In this document: positions 38,151-48,800 of the stretch, in pieces
Layout: every line of letters starts with the position of its first letter
How positions within the stretch are numbered: position 1 is the stretch's first letter
Origin: Gammaproteobacteria bacterium RIFCSPHIGHO2_12_FULL_38_11
GTDB taxonomy: Bacteria; Pseudomonadota; Gammaproteobacteria; Coxiellales; Coxiellaceae
Direction of reading: 5' to 3'
DNA length: 54,576 bases
Assembly (NCBI GenBank): GCA_001801515.1
Contig: MGXX01000059.1
Coordinates: 55,666-110,241, forward strand
Made by a program: the position numbers and the translations under genes
The notes under the pieces: generated by a model
Told to the model about the DNA's origin: nothing
The model's database searches: none
What the model saw: the letters and a program-made list of their open reading frames with translations, nothing else

Positions 38151-39476
38151 CTACGCACTTACTTGTTCGCTGCACTCACACGTGCGTGCTTCCGTTTCTT
38201 CATATGCCAAACACTTCGTCTCACGTACACACAAGGCGGCAATTAAAGCGATAACAAAAGCAGTCGGCATGATTAAAAAAGCGAAGCGATAATCAGGTAA
38301 GGAATATTGTGGAATGCCATTGATAATCGCGTGATTCCAATGTCTATTTAATAATGCTGGAAAAACAGGGATTAAAAATCCACCCGCCATAATTAATACG
38401 GATGCCAGCCCCTCTGCGGTGCCGGTTAACATGTTTGGATTGCTTTCTGCAATTAGGGGATAGCCCAAAATTTGTATGCTAATAGCAAAACCCAAAGCAA
38501 AAAATAAAAATAACAAATTTTCAAGTGATAAATTTGGCATATACATAATTGCTAAAATAACAGCGATAGAAACAAGCGCACCGATAATCATGGGTATTTT
38601 ACGTAAACCTATAAAATCAGAAATCCAACCCACTATGGGTGAACCAATAACAAAGCCAATAAAAAGCATAGAAGTGACATAAGACGCGCTAATATCTGAT
38701 AAGTGTTGTGTTTGGGTAAGATACCAACCGCCCCACGTGGACCCTAATAAAAATACGGGGATATTAATTAAAGAAGTATAAGCGCCTGCCAACCAATTTT
38801 GCGTGTTGGAAATGGTTTGTGTCATTGCATGCCAAAACCCCAATTTTTCTAATGAAGCATGTTGATTGGCAAAAAAAACTTCTTTTCCTTTTGGAAAATC
38901 ATGTACAAGTAAAACAATTATAAATAACATGATAAACCCAGCGGCTGCATCAATGCGTAACGTATTGCGCCAACCAAAAGCATCGGTTAATTGTGTAAAA
39001 GGCGTCTGTGCAACCATTGCACCGAGCATAGCGAAAGTGACAATTAACCCAACGATCAGTGCCATGTGTTTTGCTGGAAACCAACGAGAAGCAAGGCGTA
39101 CGCAACTTAATAAGCAAAATGAACCGCCAGCGCCAGTGATTAAGCGACATAATTCTGCTTGCCATAGTGCAGTTGTTAATGAAAATAAAAAAGCGCAGGT
39201 CACACATAAAAACATGGCAATGCCAATAATGCGGCGTGTTGAAAAGCGATCTAAGATCATTCCAGCGGGAAATAAAAATAAAACAATGGCATACATGTAA
39301 CAAGCGGATAATTGACCCAATTGAGTTGCATTTGTTAGGTGGTAGGCGATGTACAGTGAGGAGTCTAACGCATTGAATACATTGACTTGTAAAAATTCAA
39401 AGAAGAAAAAGAGGGAAGCGGAAAAGACAACTAACCAAGGTTGAAGTCGATTAAACAAACGATCAGGGTGTGTCAT
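38151..39476 (-). CDS. Major facilitator superfamily transporter, paralogue
   Basis: A 441-aa MFS protein from the ATG at 39476 (MTHPDRLFNRLQPW); the frame is open to 39539 but the extra residues are not family-like and the paralogue has a short polar N-terminus. Motif A versions are GMILDRFSTRRI and GWISDFIGLRKIP; GAGGSFCLLSCVRLASRWFP matches GIGSAFCFLSVIRLASRWFP of the partner. The tail is Cys/Glu-rich (ARTCECSEQ). Tandem MFS pairs of this kind are frequent in Legionellales and usually import nutrients from the host, by analogy. The start is moderately certain. Confidence 0.9.
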   Translation of the reverse strand: MTHPDRLFNRLQPWLVVFSASLFFFFEFLQVNVFNALDSSLYIAYHLTNATQLGQLSACYMYAIVLFLFPAGMILDRFSTRRIIGIAMFLCVTCAFLFSLTTALWQAELCRLITGAGGSFCLLSCVRLASRWFPAKHMALIVGLIVTFAMLGAMVAQTPFTQLTDAFGWRNTLRIDAAAGFIMLFIIVLLVHDFPKGKEVFFANQHASLEKLGFWHAMTQTISNTQNWLAGAYTSLINIPVFLLGSTWGGWYLTQTQHLSDISASYVTSMLFIGFVIGSPIVGWISDFIGLRKIPMIIGALVSIAVILAIMYMPNLSLENLLFLFFALGFAISIQILGYPLIAESNPNMLTGTAEGLASVLIMAGGFLIPVFPALLNRHWNHAIINGIPQYSLPDYRFAFLIMPTAFVIALIAALCVRETKCLAYEETEARTCECSEQVSA

Positions 39477-39549
39477 ATAATGGCTTCGCTCTGGTGGTTT
39501 GGACAGCGAAGTATAAACAAGGAACAAGCAGGGTGGCAAGGTAAAAATT

Positions 39550-39642
39550 GCGCGCCCAAAAGGGTGCGTGCGAATCTTGCGATAAGCAATATGATCATCA
39601 CCGAAACGCGCCCGGAAGGGTGCGTGCGAATCTTGCGATAAG
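39550..39642 (+). repeat. Direct repeat of 36-37 bp upstream of the solenoid gene
   Basis: CGCGCCCAAAAGGGTGCGTG continuing CGAATCTTGCGATAAG at 39551-39586 and again, with two substitutions, at 39607-39642 (period 56). Each copy contains an imperfect stem CGCGCCC/GGGTGCG. It is GC-rich relative to its surroundings. The region 39477-39730 otherwise holds only promoter-like AT-rich DNA for the next gene. Confidence 0.8.
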
Positions 39643-39730
39643 GTCTAATTTTAAGAAAGACTTAAGAAATCAAGTTTACAATAGTAATCATAGGCGTGTA
39701 GACTATAGAGATTGCAGAGGGGGTAGAGGT

Positions 39731-42700
39731 ATGCTGGTACAAGAAGCAAAAAATATACAGTGGAATATACTCGCAGAGCAATTTCGTGATGCCATTAATC
39801 TCAAGCTTGAGGAAGCCAATCGTAATACCCCTGGTAAACCTTACACATACGATAAACGTCTTTATCGTCGCACGTTATTAGTGTTGAATGAAATACTGAC
39901 AGAACAAGAGAATGCTAGGCTCGATCCTGGAAAACTTAAGATCACATATCAAAAATTAGCTATTTTAGTGCTGACATTTTGTCAGACCTATCGTGGACTT
40001 TTTACATTCAGTATGATTTTTTCTGGATTTCACAATACCCTTCATAAAATGATTACAGAATTGCCTGCGATGGTCAGTGCTGACGATCAGCAGCAAAATG
40101 ATAATGCAACGTATAAACTGATGGTATCTATAAGCAATGCATATAAATCACCTGAATCGAATATTTTTGGATTAGAAGCAGGTGCAGATCCAGAACCCTT
40201 GATTAGTGAGATGGTGAGCAGACTTTCTAACCCATTTCCTGAAACGCTTGAAGCATACGAAGTGTTGCGGCTTTCCTTAATTGATGCAGTTGACGCTTCA
40301 TTGAAGGTATTGGAACAAAAGGATCGGCTCAGTGACACCGTGAAGCGCATTGCAGAAAATTTATTCTATGAGCTTAATCAAATGGGTTCTTTTACAACAA
40401 GTTCATCTCGTGAAGGTGTTGATGAAGGTGAAACTGAATTACTCAAATTTAAAAAACAACAATTAATTTTACTGCTCTTAATTGCAGGGCGATTTGGAAA
40501 ATTACAGGATTATGTTTATGACTTGACTGGTTACCATGAACAAAGGGTGAGACTCACAGAGCATAAATTCAACTTAGATAAATACGCATTTTCAGAAAAA
40601 ATATATGATCTAAAAAATTGGGTTGAACTGCCGCTTTCTGCAACAGGTGGTGAAAGTAGTGTAACGGTAGCACTGAATTCAGCAAATATATCGTGGGAAA
40701 ATTTGAAAAGTGATGCTATTGCTGGCGTAAAAGAATATCAAACAACGCATGAAGGTGGTTTCATAGGAAAATTCAGAGCAGCCAGATTATTAGAAGCACT
40801 TGAAGCGCTGAGTATCGATAATTCAGAAACACCTGGCTATTTTCAAAAACACCAGCGACGCGAACTAATATTATTGTTGGCTGCGGTGATTGGTGTGTCG
40901 AACGCATTTTATAAAAATACAAGATTGGCTGAGATATTAATAGTAAAAATTAATATGGATATAGAAAAATTAAAAACACTGTTTAAAGAATATAGAATTC
41001 CTGTTAAAAGCGTTTCGTTGATGGATAGACTTGACGATTCTTCCTATGAATTCAGAGCGCAGAAGTTAGAGCAGCCTGTTGGCACGGATGTGTTTGGTAA
41101 AAAATCCTGGCATGAAATTCGTGGAAAACTAATTGCTGCTGGTGATAATTATCTTGCGCGGCATCCGTCTAAAAACGCTGGAAACAAAGAAAGCCTAAAC
41201 AAAGTAAACAACTTTAACGCTTTTCTAAAGTCCCTAGCATACGATGACGCCAATGCGGACACGATAAATGCATCTATAAATGAATTATACGAAATAATTT
41301 ATTTATGGGTAACCTATTCTGATGTAAATCATTTTCAAGATGAAGTGTTGGCAACCATTGGATTTAATTCGTATATTTTTGATGCCTTTTTCCATTGGAG
41401 ATTTTTTTATTTATCTAAAAAAGATGCTGACATGGTCTTTGATTTTTCTTTCGGAAGAAAATTGTCGACACCACTTGATTGGGATGCATTTAAACAAGCG
41501 CTACAAGCTGCTGCTGCAGAATATCTTAATAAAAAGACAGACAGTGAGGTAAATAATGCCTGTGCACGAAATTTAATGGAAGCGCTAAAAAAAATTGATA
41601 AAAATTTGAATGATGGTGTTATCACCGATGGGAAAGCGAGGCGAAAATGGGTGATGCTGGCTTTTGCTATTGTGTTTGAATCTGAAGCGAATGCTTTGGC
41701 TGAGTTGCTATTAAATAAAACACATCACACCACGCTAACATTGAAATTATTAAGGCGGGATCATGTCATTGGTTTTTCATATACTGATGTCATAGCATGG
41801 GCGCGAAAGTTAAAAAAATTTACTGTCGTTAACAGTTATATTGATTTAAAAGACAGGGTGATAAAAGCGTTAGAAAATTATTGTTCTGCTGATTTAGGTG
41901 GTGATAAAGGAAAACGCAGAGCGCAATATTTATTAATGAAGTTGAAAACTCCTCCTAAAACCAATAAAGCTTTAATTGATTTAATTTACACTGTTTTTCA
42001 CAAAACCAGTTCGAAATTATTAAGGACTGCTATTTTAGATGTGATTGCCGATATTGAACCACATGGTTTAGATGAAAAAGGCTTGAAGAATTTATGGGAG
42101 CGACTTGGAAGTGCTGATCTGAGTGATATAGCGGATGAAATGAAATCGTATGTGATAAAAGATTCCTTACCTTCAGCAACGCCGTCGCTTGACAGAAATC
42201 CTGAGAACCTAATCGCTTTTAAAGGAAATCTTGAAAACGCACTTAATTATTATATGAAAGCGAATATTGCAGGCAAAGAAGGAAAACGCAGAGCGCAGGT
42301 TGCCTACCAAATGTTGAGAGACATAGGTTTAACGACGGATTTAAAAGAACAATTATCTTCCATCGTAAATTATCTTTTGAACCGTGGGGCTAAAACATGG
42401 TTTGGCGGTTCCCAACATTTACTTGAGAGAATATTAATTCATACTGGAATAAGCGTATCTGAATTAAAAAATTTACTGAATATTTCTGTGAGTGAAGTGA
42501 ATGATAGAGAAGAAGAAGCAGCAGATGAGAACGATGAAATAAGCAGTAATACAGCTGTGGTTGACTCTCAAGAACAGGAACACGATGAACCTCAAACAGC
42601 TTTAGTGAATAGCCTTGATGCTGCGATGGATCAATTGGTGAAAAATATATTTATAGCGCTCGATGCCTATCAAATAAATAATATGGGTAGCGCAGTTGGA

Positions 42701-45409
42701 AAATATAGAGTGGCCGCAATCCGCTATAAATTAGAAGAAATATTTTTAGATAGCTCAGAAAGGGAGGCGGGAGCCCTTGTGCAAGCGCAGAATAGATTGA
42801 GATTATGGAGCGAATTAACAAAAGCGCAAAAAATATATTTTCCCATTTTCATTTCAAAATTCATCATTCAAAACAATTTGGGAAAAAAATTAAAAGACAA
42901 TATTTTACAAACCACCGGATATCATGAAGCCGATTTTGAAAAATTAAGAAAGCAATTTTCAACGGATGTTTTGTACACGAAAATATTAGGTAGTTCGACG
43001 AAAGAACTTTTTGCAGATATAAAAATTCGTTCAGATGAAACGCCTATTTTTACAGTCAAAGACCATTTTTTAGAACTTCAAGAAACAGTCTTAAAAGTAG
43101 CGCAACGTTATAGTCAACGTCCAAAATCGCAAAGAAATGCGAAGGATGAAACATGTATTAATAATCTCATTGCCGCGTTAAAAGAAATCAAATTAAATGA
43201 TGATGAAGAACAGGTTGATTTGGGCGATAGCCTTGTTGCGTTAATAAGAGTAATACATTTATTTGTGAAACATACCAAAACCGACATTCAAGACGATATA
43301 CTAGCCAGCATTGAACTTCGTTTTGGTGATTTTGACAGCGTGAAAGAAAGCATTGCAGCACGCTATCATCAGCCCATTCATGCGAATTTTTTTGATGCTG
43401 AAAAAATCTTTAGTGACAGTGTTTCTTACTCATTTGACGTGCCCAGTTATAATTGGCGTCATTTTGAAAATACAGTGAAGACTGTAAAAGCTTTTTTACC
43501 TGGAAACACCATGGAAAATCGCATAAATTTTATTAATGCCTATGGAAGTGATGCGTTGACATTGGCTGATAATTTTTTAAAATTTTTAGAAGAAATTAGT
43601 GATTTTAATTCAGAGGGGAATAAAAGAAAATTTATTATTTTTCTGTCAGCAATTGTTTTTCAAGCAGATAAAGGCGCATTCGGTGCCGCTTTGCTAAAAG
43701 TGGCTTCCATAAGCAAAGACCAATTAAAAAGATTGCAATATGATTGCGGCGTTAGCAATACGCCAGAAAAGGCGAGAGAAGGTATATTTGAGATTGGCAT
43801 ATCAAATAATGCGGTGAGAAATGAATTTTTTGAATTACAACAAAAGGCAGTTATTGAAAATTGGCCTCAATTTTATAAAAACGTGCTGGAAGCAATCTGG
43901 CGTTATTTCAGGTCTGGCATTGTTAAATCTGTTTCGGTAAAAAAAGCAATTTTAAATTTGCTATTAGCATTAGAGAAAATAAAAACCGATTTGCCAATGC
44001 CTTTTCATGAAAAGCGTAAATTAATTGAGTTGATTAAAGCGGCAAGTCAATTAAATGGATGTCCTAATTTAATGAATGTGCTTTTTGATTTTACTGGTAT
44101 GAGCACAATGGGTTTTGAAAATTTAACAAAATCATTTGACCTTAAGTCAGGTGAAAAAAAATTATTTGATAGTGTGAATCGTATGCCTGTTAATGAATCT
44201 TACAATATGCTTTTTATTGCAGCATCATATTGCAAAAAAATAATTGCTGATGAGGCTACCAAAAAAGCAGCGACCAAATTTATACAAGACTTGACTACTA
44301 TAAATGAAATTGCTGGTGAAAACGCTGAAGAGGTTGAAGCTCAAAAATATGTTAAAATTTTGGCGCTAATGAATTCTGTGATAAAAGAGGGGGACGAAAA
44401 ATTAAGTGAGAAATTACTTGATATTTTGCCTTACACTGAAGATGATCTCAATGCGTTTAACGCTACAGAACCCAATCGGGCTAAACGCAGCGCTAAGCAA
44501 GAACTTTTAGGTATGCAAATGACTAGTCGCTTGCCGTCTCCTGGGAGACCAGCCTACAGTCCTGCTCTGTTTCATGCAGCACAGTCCGAGTTAATCGAAG
44601 GTCTTCAATCAGATTGGGCGAATAAAGCCAAGCTTGAGAATGCGATAAGGTTATATTTAATTGAAAAGGGCGAAGAAGCAAATGATGAAGGAACCCTCAG
44701 GGCGAAAATTTTACAAAAGGCATTAAGTGAAATTAATCTTCCAGGGGTTGAAGGCGAAAAGAAATTTGCGTTGTTACTTTGCGCTACGGTGTTGCACAGC
44801 CCGTATATGACAACGTCAGGTTCTAAAAACTTAAGCGCCAGAATGCTAGCGCATTTAAATTTGCATAAGATGCAGTTAGAGATATTGCAGGCACATTTTA
44901 AAATTAAAAGTGAATGCGCATTGCTTACAGAAAAAATAATTGATAAGAAATTGCTTGAAAAGAGTAGACGCGTTAATGTTTTAAATCCGGTGCAGGATTT
45001 TAATAGATTAAAAACTGAAGTTCTTTTAGCGATAGAGGATTATCTTCCTGCTGTTAAGTCAAATAGCGGCGGATATTTAAAAGCACAGAACTTGAAAAAA
45101 CTGATTGAAGTGATCGATGATTTGAGTGATGCGGCAGAGCAGAAAAAATTGGCACAAATATTGTGTTCATTTGTATTGTATGGAAATGCAAATACACTGA
45201 ATGGAAAAATATTTGAAAAAACCACATTAAACAAAGATGATTTTGAGTATTTGAAATGTATATGTTTGGAGCCGTCATATGATTTTATAAATGCGTTCTG
45301 TGTGGATCAGGCCAAACAATTTGATTCAAAAGCAAACCCCATGCTTCTTGTATATGATGTTAGCAAATATAATGTGCCACCTGAACCATATATTTATTAT
45401 GGCTTTTAA
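39731..45409 (+). CDS. Giant tandem-repeat helical protein, 1892 aa
   Basis: The ATG at 39731 follows a strong AGAGGGGGTAGAGGT site; the frame is open upstream through the direct repeats but that part is not protein-like. The whole protein can be cut into about 14 degenerate units with an average spacing of about 134 aa, each with a first helix (W/F..LK..V..A...Y), a turn with G..GK.RA, a helix of the type ..LL.AL..I, a hydrophobic helix (K..L..LI..V...) and a last helix with LL..T....DL..L. Examples are LKSDAIAGVKEY with GKFRAARLLEALEAL, LKDRVIKALENYC with GKRRAQYLLMKL, and LKTEVLLAIEDYL with YLKAQNLKKLIEVI. No known domain, signal peptide or membrane span is seen. It probably forms a long alpha solenoid for protein binding. 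An effector or scaffold role is speculation. Confidence 0.85.
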   Translation: MLVQEAKNIQWNILAEQFRDAINLKLEEANRNTPGKPYTYDKRLYRRTLLVLNEILTEQENARLDPGKLKITYQKLAILVLTFCQTYRGLFTFSMIFSGFHNTLHKMITELPAMVSADDQQQNDNATYKLMVSISNAYKSPESNIFGLEAGADPEPLISEMVSRLSNPFPETLEAYEVLRLSLIDAVDASLKVLEQKDRLSDTVKRIAENLFYELNQMGSFTTSSSREGVDEGETELLKFKKQQLILLLLIAGRFGKLQDYVYDLTGYHEQRVRLTEHKFNLDKYAFSEKIYDLKNWVELPLSATGGESSVTVALNSANISWENLKSDAIAGVKEYQTTHEGGFIGKFRAARLLEALEALSIDNSETPGYFQKHQRRELILLLAAVIGVSNAFYKNTRLAEILIVKINMDIEKLKTLFKEYRIPVKSVSLMDRLDDSSYEFRAQKLEQPVGTDVFGKKSWHEIRGKLIAAGDNYLARHPSKNAGNKESLNKVNNFNAFLKSLAYDDANADTINASINELYEIIYLWVTYSDVNHFQDEVLATIGFNSYIFDAFFHWRFFYLSKKDADMVFDFSFGRKLSTPLDWDAFKQALQAAAAEYLNKKTDSEVNNACARNLMEALKKIDKNLNDGVITDGKARRKWVMLAFAIVFESEANALAELLLNKTHHTTLTLKLLRRDHVIGFSYTDVIAWARKLKKFTVVNSYIDLKDRVIKALENYCSADLGGDKGKRRAQYLLMKLKTPPKTNKALIDLIYTVFHKTSSKLLRTAILDVIADIEPHGLDEKGLKNLWERLGSADLSDIADEMKSYVIKDSLPSATPSLDRNPENLIAFKGNLENALNYYMKANIAGKEGKRRAQVAYQMLRDIGLTTDLKEQLSSIVNYLLNRGAKTWFGGSQHLLERILIHTGISVSELKNLLNISVSEVNDREEEAADENDEISSNTAVVDSQEQEHDEPQTALVNSLDAAMDQLVKNIFIALDAYQINNMGSAVGKYRVAAIRYKLEEIFLDSSEREAGALVQAQNRLRLWSELTKAQKIYFPIFISKFIIQNNLGKKLKDNILQTTGYHEADFEKLRKQFSTDVLYTKILGSSTKELFADIKIRSDETPIFTVKDHFLELQETVLKVAQRYSQRPKSQRNAKDETCINNLIAALKEIKLNDDEEQVDLGDSLVALIRVIHLFVKHTKTDIQDDILASIELRFGDFDSVKESIAARYHQPIHANFFDAEKIFSDSVSYSFDVPSYNWRHFENTVKTVKAFLPGNTMENRINFINAYGSDALTLADNFLKFLEEISDFNSEGNKRKFIIFLSAIVFQADKGAFGAALLKVASISKDQLKRLQYDCGVSNTPEKAREGIFEIGISNNAVRNEFFELQQKAVIENWPQFYKNVLEAIWRYFRSGIVKSVSVKKAILNLLLALEKIKTDLPMPFHEKRKLIELIKAASQLNGCPNLMNVLFDFTGMSTMGFENLTKSFDLKSGEKKLFDSVNRMPVNESYNMLFIAASYCKKIIADEATKKAATKFIQDLTTINEIAGENAEEVEAQKYVKILALMNSVIKEGDEKLSEKLLDILPYTEDDLNAFNATEPNRAKRSAKQELLGMQMTSRLPSPGRPAYSPALFHAAQSELIEGLQSDWANKAKLENAIRLYLIEKGEEANDEGTLRAKILQKALSEINLPGVEGEKKFALLLCATVLHSPYMTTSGSKNLSARMLAHLNLHKMQLEILQAHFKIKSECALLTEKIIDKKLLEKSRRVNVLNPVQDFNRLKTEVLLAIEDYLPAVKSNSGGYLKAQNLKKLIEVIDDLSDAAEQKKLAQILCSFVLYGNANTLNGKIFEKTTLNKDDFEYLKCICLEPSYDFINAFCVDQAKQFDSKANPMLLVYDVSKYNVPPEPYIYYGF

Positions 45410-45429
45410 ATTTTGCGGGGCATATGTGA

Positions 45430-45440
45430 CTCAGAGCCCC
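45430..45440 (+). repeat. Partial REP-like repeat
   Basis: CTCAGAGCCCC, the first part of the repeat found in the atp operon gaps, located 21 bp after the solenoid gene's stop; the remainder is diverged or absent. Confidence 0.55.
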
Positions 45441-45536
45441 GGTAATAGTTCCACATCATTAATTTAAGCAATAATTTTGACGCTTGCAATTTTACCCCCT
45501 TTGAAAAACCATGGGTATCTACACAAGTCAGAAATG

Positions 45537-45837
45537 CGATGAACTTGAAGGTTGAGACACGCGTGGAGCTCGCCTCTAAACACGCGATAAATTTTCAAAA
45601 ACAATAGCGTGCTGCGATTAATGAAGTTGAACAAGGCAATGCGAGCGGAACAAGTGTTGCGAACATGTTTGCGCTGCAAGAAAATATTGCAATGCATAAT
45701 TCTTCGCATCACTTGTTCCGCTTTTGTATTTTTCAAGATCATCGAATGCCAAAAAATGTGCTTTTATTAATAATATCGCACGTTATACAACGCTCCACGC
45801 GTGTCTCAACCCTTGTCTCAACCCTTCAAGTTCATCG
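45537..45837. mobile_element. 301-bp palindromic element overlapping the 3' end of a giant gene
   Basis: Left arm CGATGAACTTGAAGGTTGAG-ACACGCGTGGAG (45537-45568). The right arm (45793-45837) is its inverse, but with a 12-bp internal duplication CTTGTCTCAACC. An inner inverted repeat GCGGAACAAGTG at 45645 pairs with CACTTGTTCCGC at 45710. A related arm (GAACTTCGAGGTGGAGCCGC) is found alone at 51058. No coding capacity. The right arm contains the stop codon of the 1483-aa gene. Together with 45410-45536 it fills the gap between two convergent giant genes. Confidence 0.72.
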
Positions 45838-48800
45838 TAAAAGTTTGTTCTGAGTCATTTTGTTCTCATCATCATCATCATCTGGTAAAGGGTCTTGAGA
45901 ACCCCCTATTCCGGCTCCCTGTATTGCTTCTTCACGTGCTTTTTCTTCTTTACGGCGTTTCTCATCCAATAACTCCGTCGCTGTAACCCCAAGTTCAGAA
46001 GGATTCAGAGCCTTTTTAAACGCACCGATAACACTTTGAAATTCTGGTGAATCTTGATAAAGCTGCGCCAATGGACTTGGCACTTTCGTTGGAAAAAGAT
46101 TAAATCGATATTGGGTGATTTTTTCATTGCACGCATCATCAATTAATTTATTTCTATTTTCCTCAGACATACCTCGTAGCGTATCAACACCGCCCTTTGA
46201 TTCGAGCCATTTGCAGAAGGTGATTAATGGTGCGAATTTGGATAGCGTTTTTTTAGACAACGCTTCTGGCTCACCAAAAGCAGGCTCCGTACTACCCCCA
46301 ACTCTGCCAGTGCCTAACGCTTTCTGTTCAGCAATTATTAATGTTTTTCCAGAAGCCAGTGCAGTCATAATTTGACTCATAAAATTATCATTATCAACGC
46401 ATCCAATCACGTTCAGTTCATTTTTTTCAGGTGTTTTTTCTAGTGGCTTAACCTGCAGATCAATCACAACATATTTTGAAATATCCCATTTTTTGTTAGT
46501 GAGAATTGTGGTAAATATCGCCGTACGTTCCTTAATTTTATCTTGTCCTGATCGATCATAATTAAAAAAATTCGTTGCTTTATCGTTAGGGACATCTGGA
46601 TTATACTTTACAATTAATCCTACTATTGGGGACATGTTTTTTTTCGTACGACTTGCTTCTTCTTCACGTGGCGCTGGTGTAGTAGTAACAGGCGGAACAA
46701 CAGCAGGAAGTGGCACATCATCTTTCACCGATAAAAATGCCGTTCTAGCACCAGCACGTATTTGTCGTTTTTGCTCAGAGTTGAGTTCTGCGCCAGTAAG
46801 ACCAGTTTGCTTAATACTTTCATACGTTGCAAAATCAACAAATGTAGCATTCTGTAAATCAGCATTGTTAAACTGCAATGTTTTTTCTTGGGTGACAATT
46901 TTTGGAATAGCGCCAATGATGGTAGTGTTGGAAAAATCAACGATTTTTTGTTTTGCAAATTGCCCAACTTGTTCACCAGTAATTTTCACACCATCTGAAA
47001 ATGTGCAGTCTGTCAAAATCACTTTGCTTAAATCAAGTTTTGTTAAATCACCTGATAATCTAAAACCAGTTAACTCCAATACTATTTTATTTCCACGCGC
47101 CGTATCGATCAGAAGAGCGATGTCTTTTTGTGTAAGAGGTGTAGCTTTCTTCCCATCAAAATGTTTTTTGAGCAAGCCAAATCGAATCTGTCGTAAAGAT
47201 TTTGCTGTATCACCGTGCGGATTTTTTGCTGCATACGCTGCAGCATCAAAGTAATTCGCAAATTTTTTGGCTTTGGGGTAAAGCTCATTTAACTTTTTGA
47301 ATAATGCAGTATGTGTTGTGTTAACAGAAATTGTATGTCCATTATGATGATAGCTAATTGTAAAGTTAAAATTAGCATCTGTTAAATCTGCACCCTGAAC
47401 GGCGTTTATTATTGTTTCGGTATTTGCCGATACGTTCATACCATTTTCAAGTGGCGTTGTAGCATCAGGCAAGCGCATTATTTTATTTAAATCAACATTC
47501 GATAAATTCAAATCAGATAAATTAAACTTAATGGTTAATTCATTTGCGTTATCAATTAAACTCTGAACAAGCGTTAATTTATCTTCAGCTGAGATGCTTG
47601 GATTATTTAATTCAGGCGCAATTTGCGCTTTAATGATGTTATATAACGCTTGTCTTCGTGCAGGAGAAGCGATTTTATTTTCGGTTGCTGATGAACGGTC
47701 GTGTTCTGATTTAGCTGTGGTTGTTCCGTCAGCAAGCAACATTTTAGTTGAATCATCATCAACATCTTTTAGTTCTTTTACGCCTTGTTGAGCTGAAGAT
47801 TTCTTTGTTTTCCCCACGTTGAGCAGTAAATTGAATGCGCGATTCCCCGTTGGAATGCCGTTAATGGGATCTGTTGGATATAAATAATCGCGATCAACCG
47901 CAAACCTTACTTCTTTAGAATATTGACCAACTGCTTTTTTATATTCTTTTAAATAAGCTGTGGAATCCACCTTCACTTCTAATCCATTTTCCATTTTAAA
48001 AGTAAATGGGACTGTAGAATCAATAACGGCCTTATTAATCTCTTGCGCTTCAGAAAAATCAGTTTTGCTATCGATTACAACGCCGGTGAGATCAACACCC
48101 TTAAGGCTAACATCGTTTAGCGAAAAATGGCGTAGGTCTAGATCAATTCCAAGTTTTTCAGAAAGATTGGCATATTCATCAAATTTTTCTTGATTTGATT
48201 CTTTAGATGCTAAAATTCTTTCTTTATTCGCATCTAAAATAACTTGATCAATTTCTTCTTCATTCTTGAGCGGGTTACCTAAACCGATTAAGCGTTTCAT
48301 TAATGGTTTATCGACAGCTGTTTTGATAATGGCAAAACCATCAATGCCTTCTTTTCCGTTGTCACCCATTGTGCAGGTGAAATCCGCGATGCCGAGGGAG
48401 GCGGCAAAAGTAGAGTCTTTATCCATATGCTGCATCGAAAATTGCGTCCGTGCCTTGAGAACGATTTTTCCATCCTCGACTACAAAATTCGTTTCGACCT
48501 CTGGCCCATAATTTAAAGTTAATTTTTGATTCACTGTTAGAATCTTATGCATTAATGGATTGTTTACAGTAGGTGGTACAACGTATAGTGACGGCGTTGC
48601 AAAATTTTGATTCCAGTTTTCATACCATGGTTTTAATAAAGCCAATGGCGCATTTAACCAATCACTTATTAATCCGTGAACAAACTCTTCTGTTTTTGGA
48701 TTGACGGCGAGTTTGTTTATTACCTTTCTGAGATGATAGACTTTGAATTCCTCTGAGGTCTTGAAAGAATCGTTAGCATATTTTGCAATTTTATCGTCAG

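Noticed and set aside
39548..39730. N-terminal extension of the solenoid protein through the direct repeats
   Set aside because: The repeats give near-identical low-complexity peptides (RVRANLAI-type) and the ATG at 39731 has a strong ribosome site.
45464..45853. Short open frames on both strands inside the 301-bp palindrome
   Set aside because: They follow the palindrome's symmetry, lack ribosome sites and resemble no protein.
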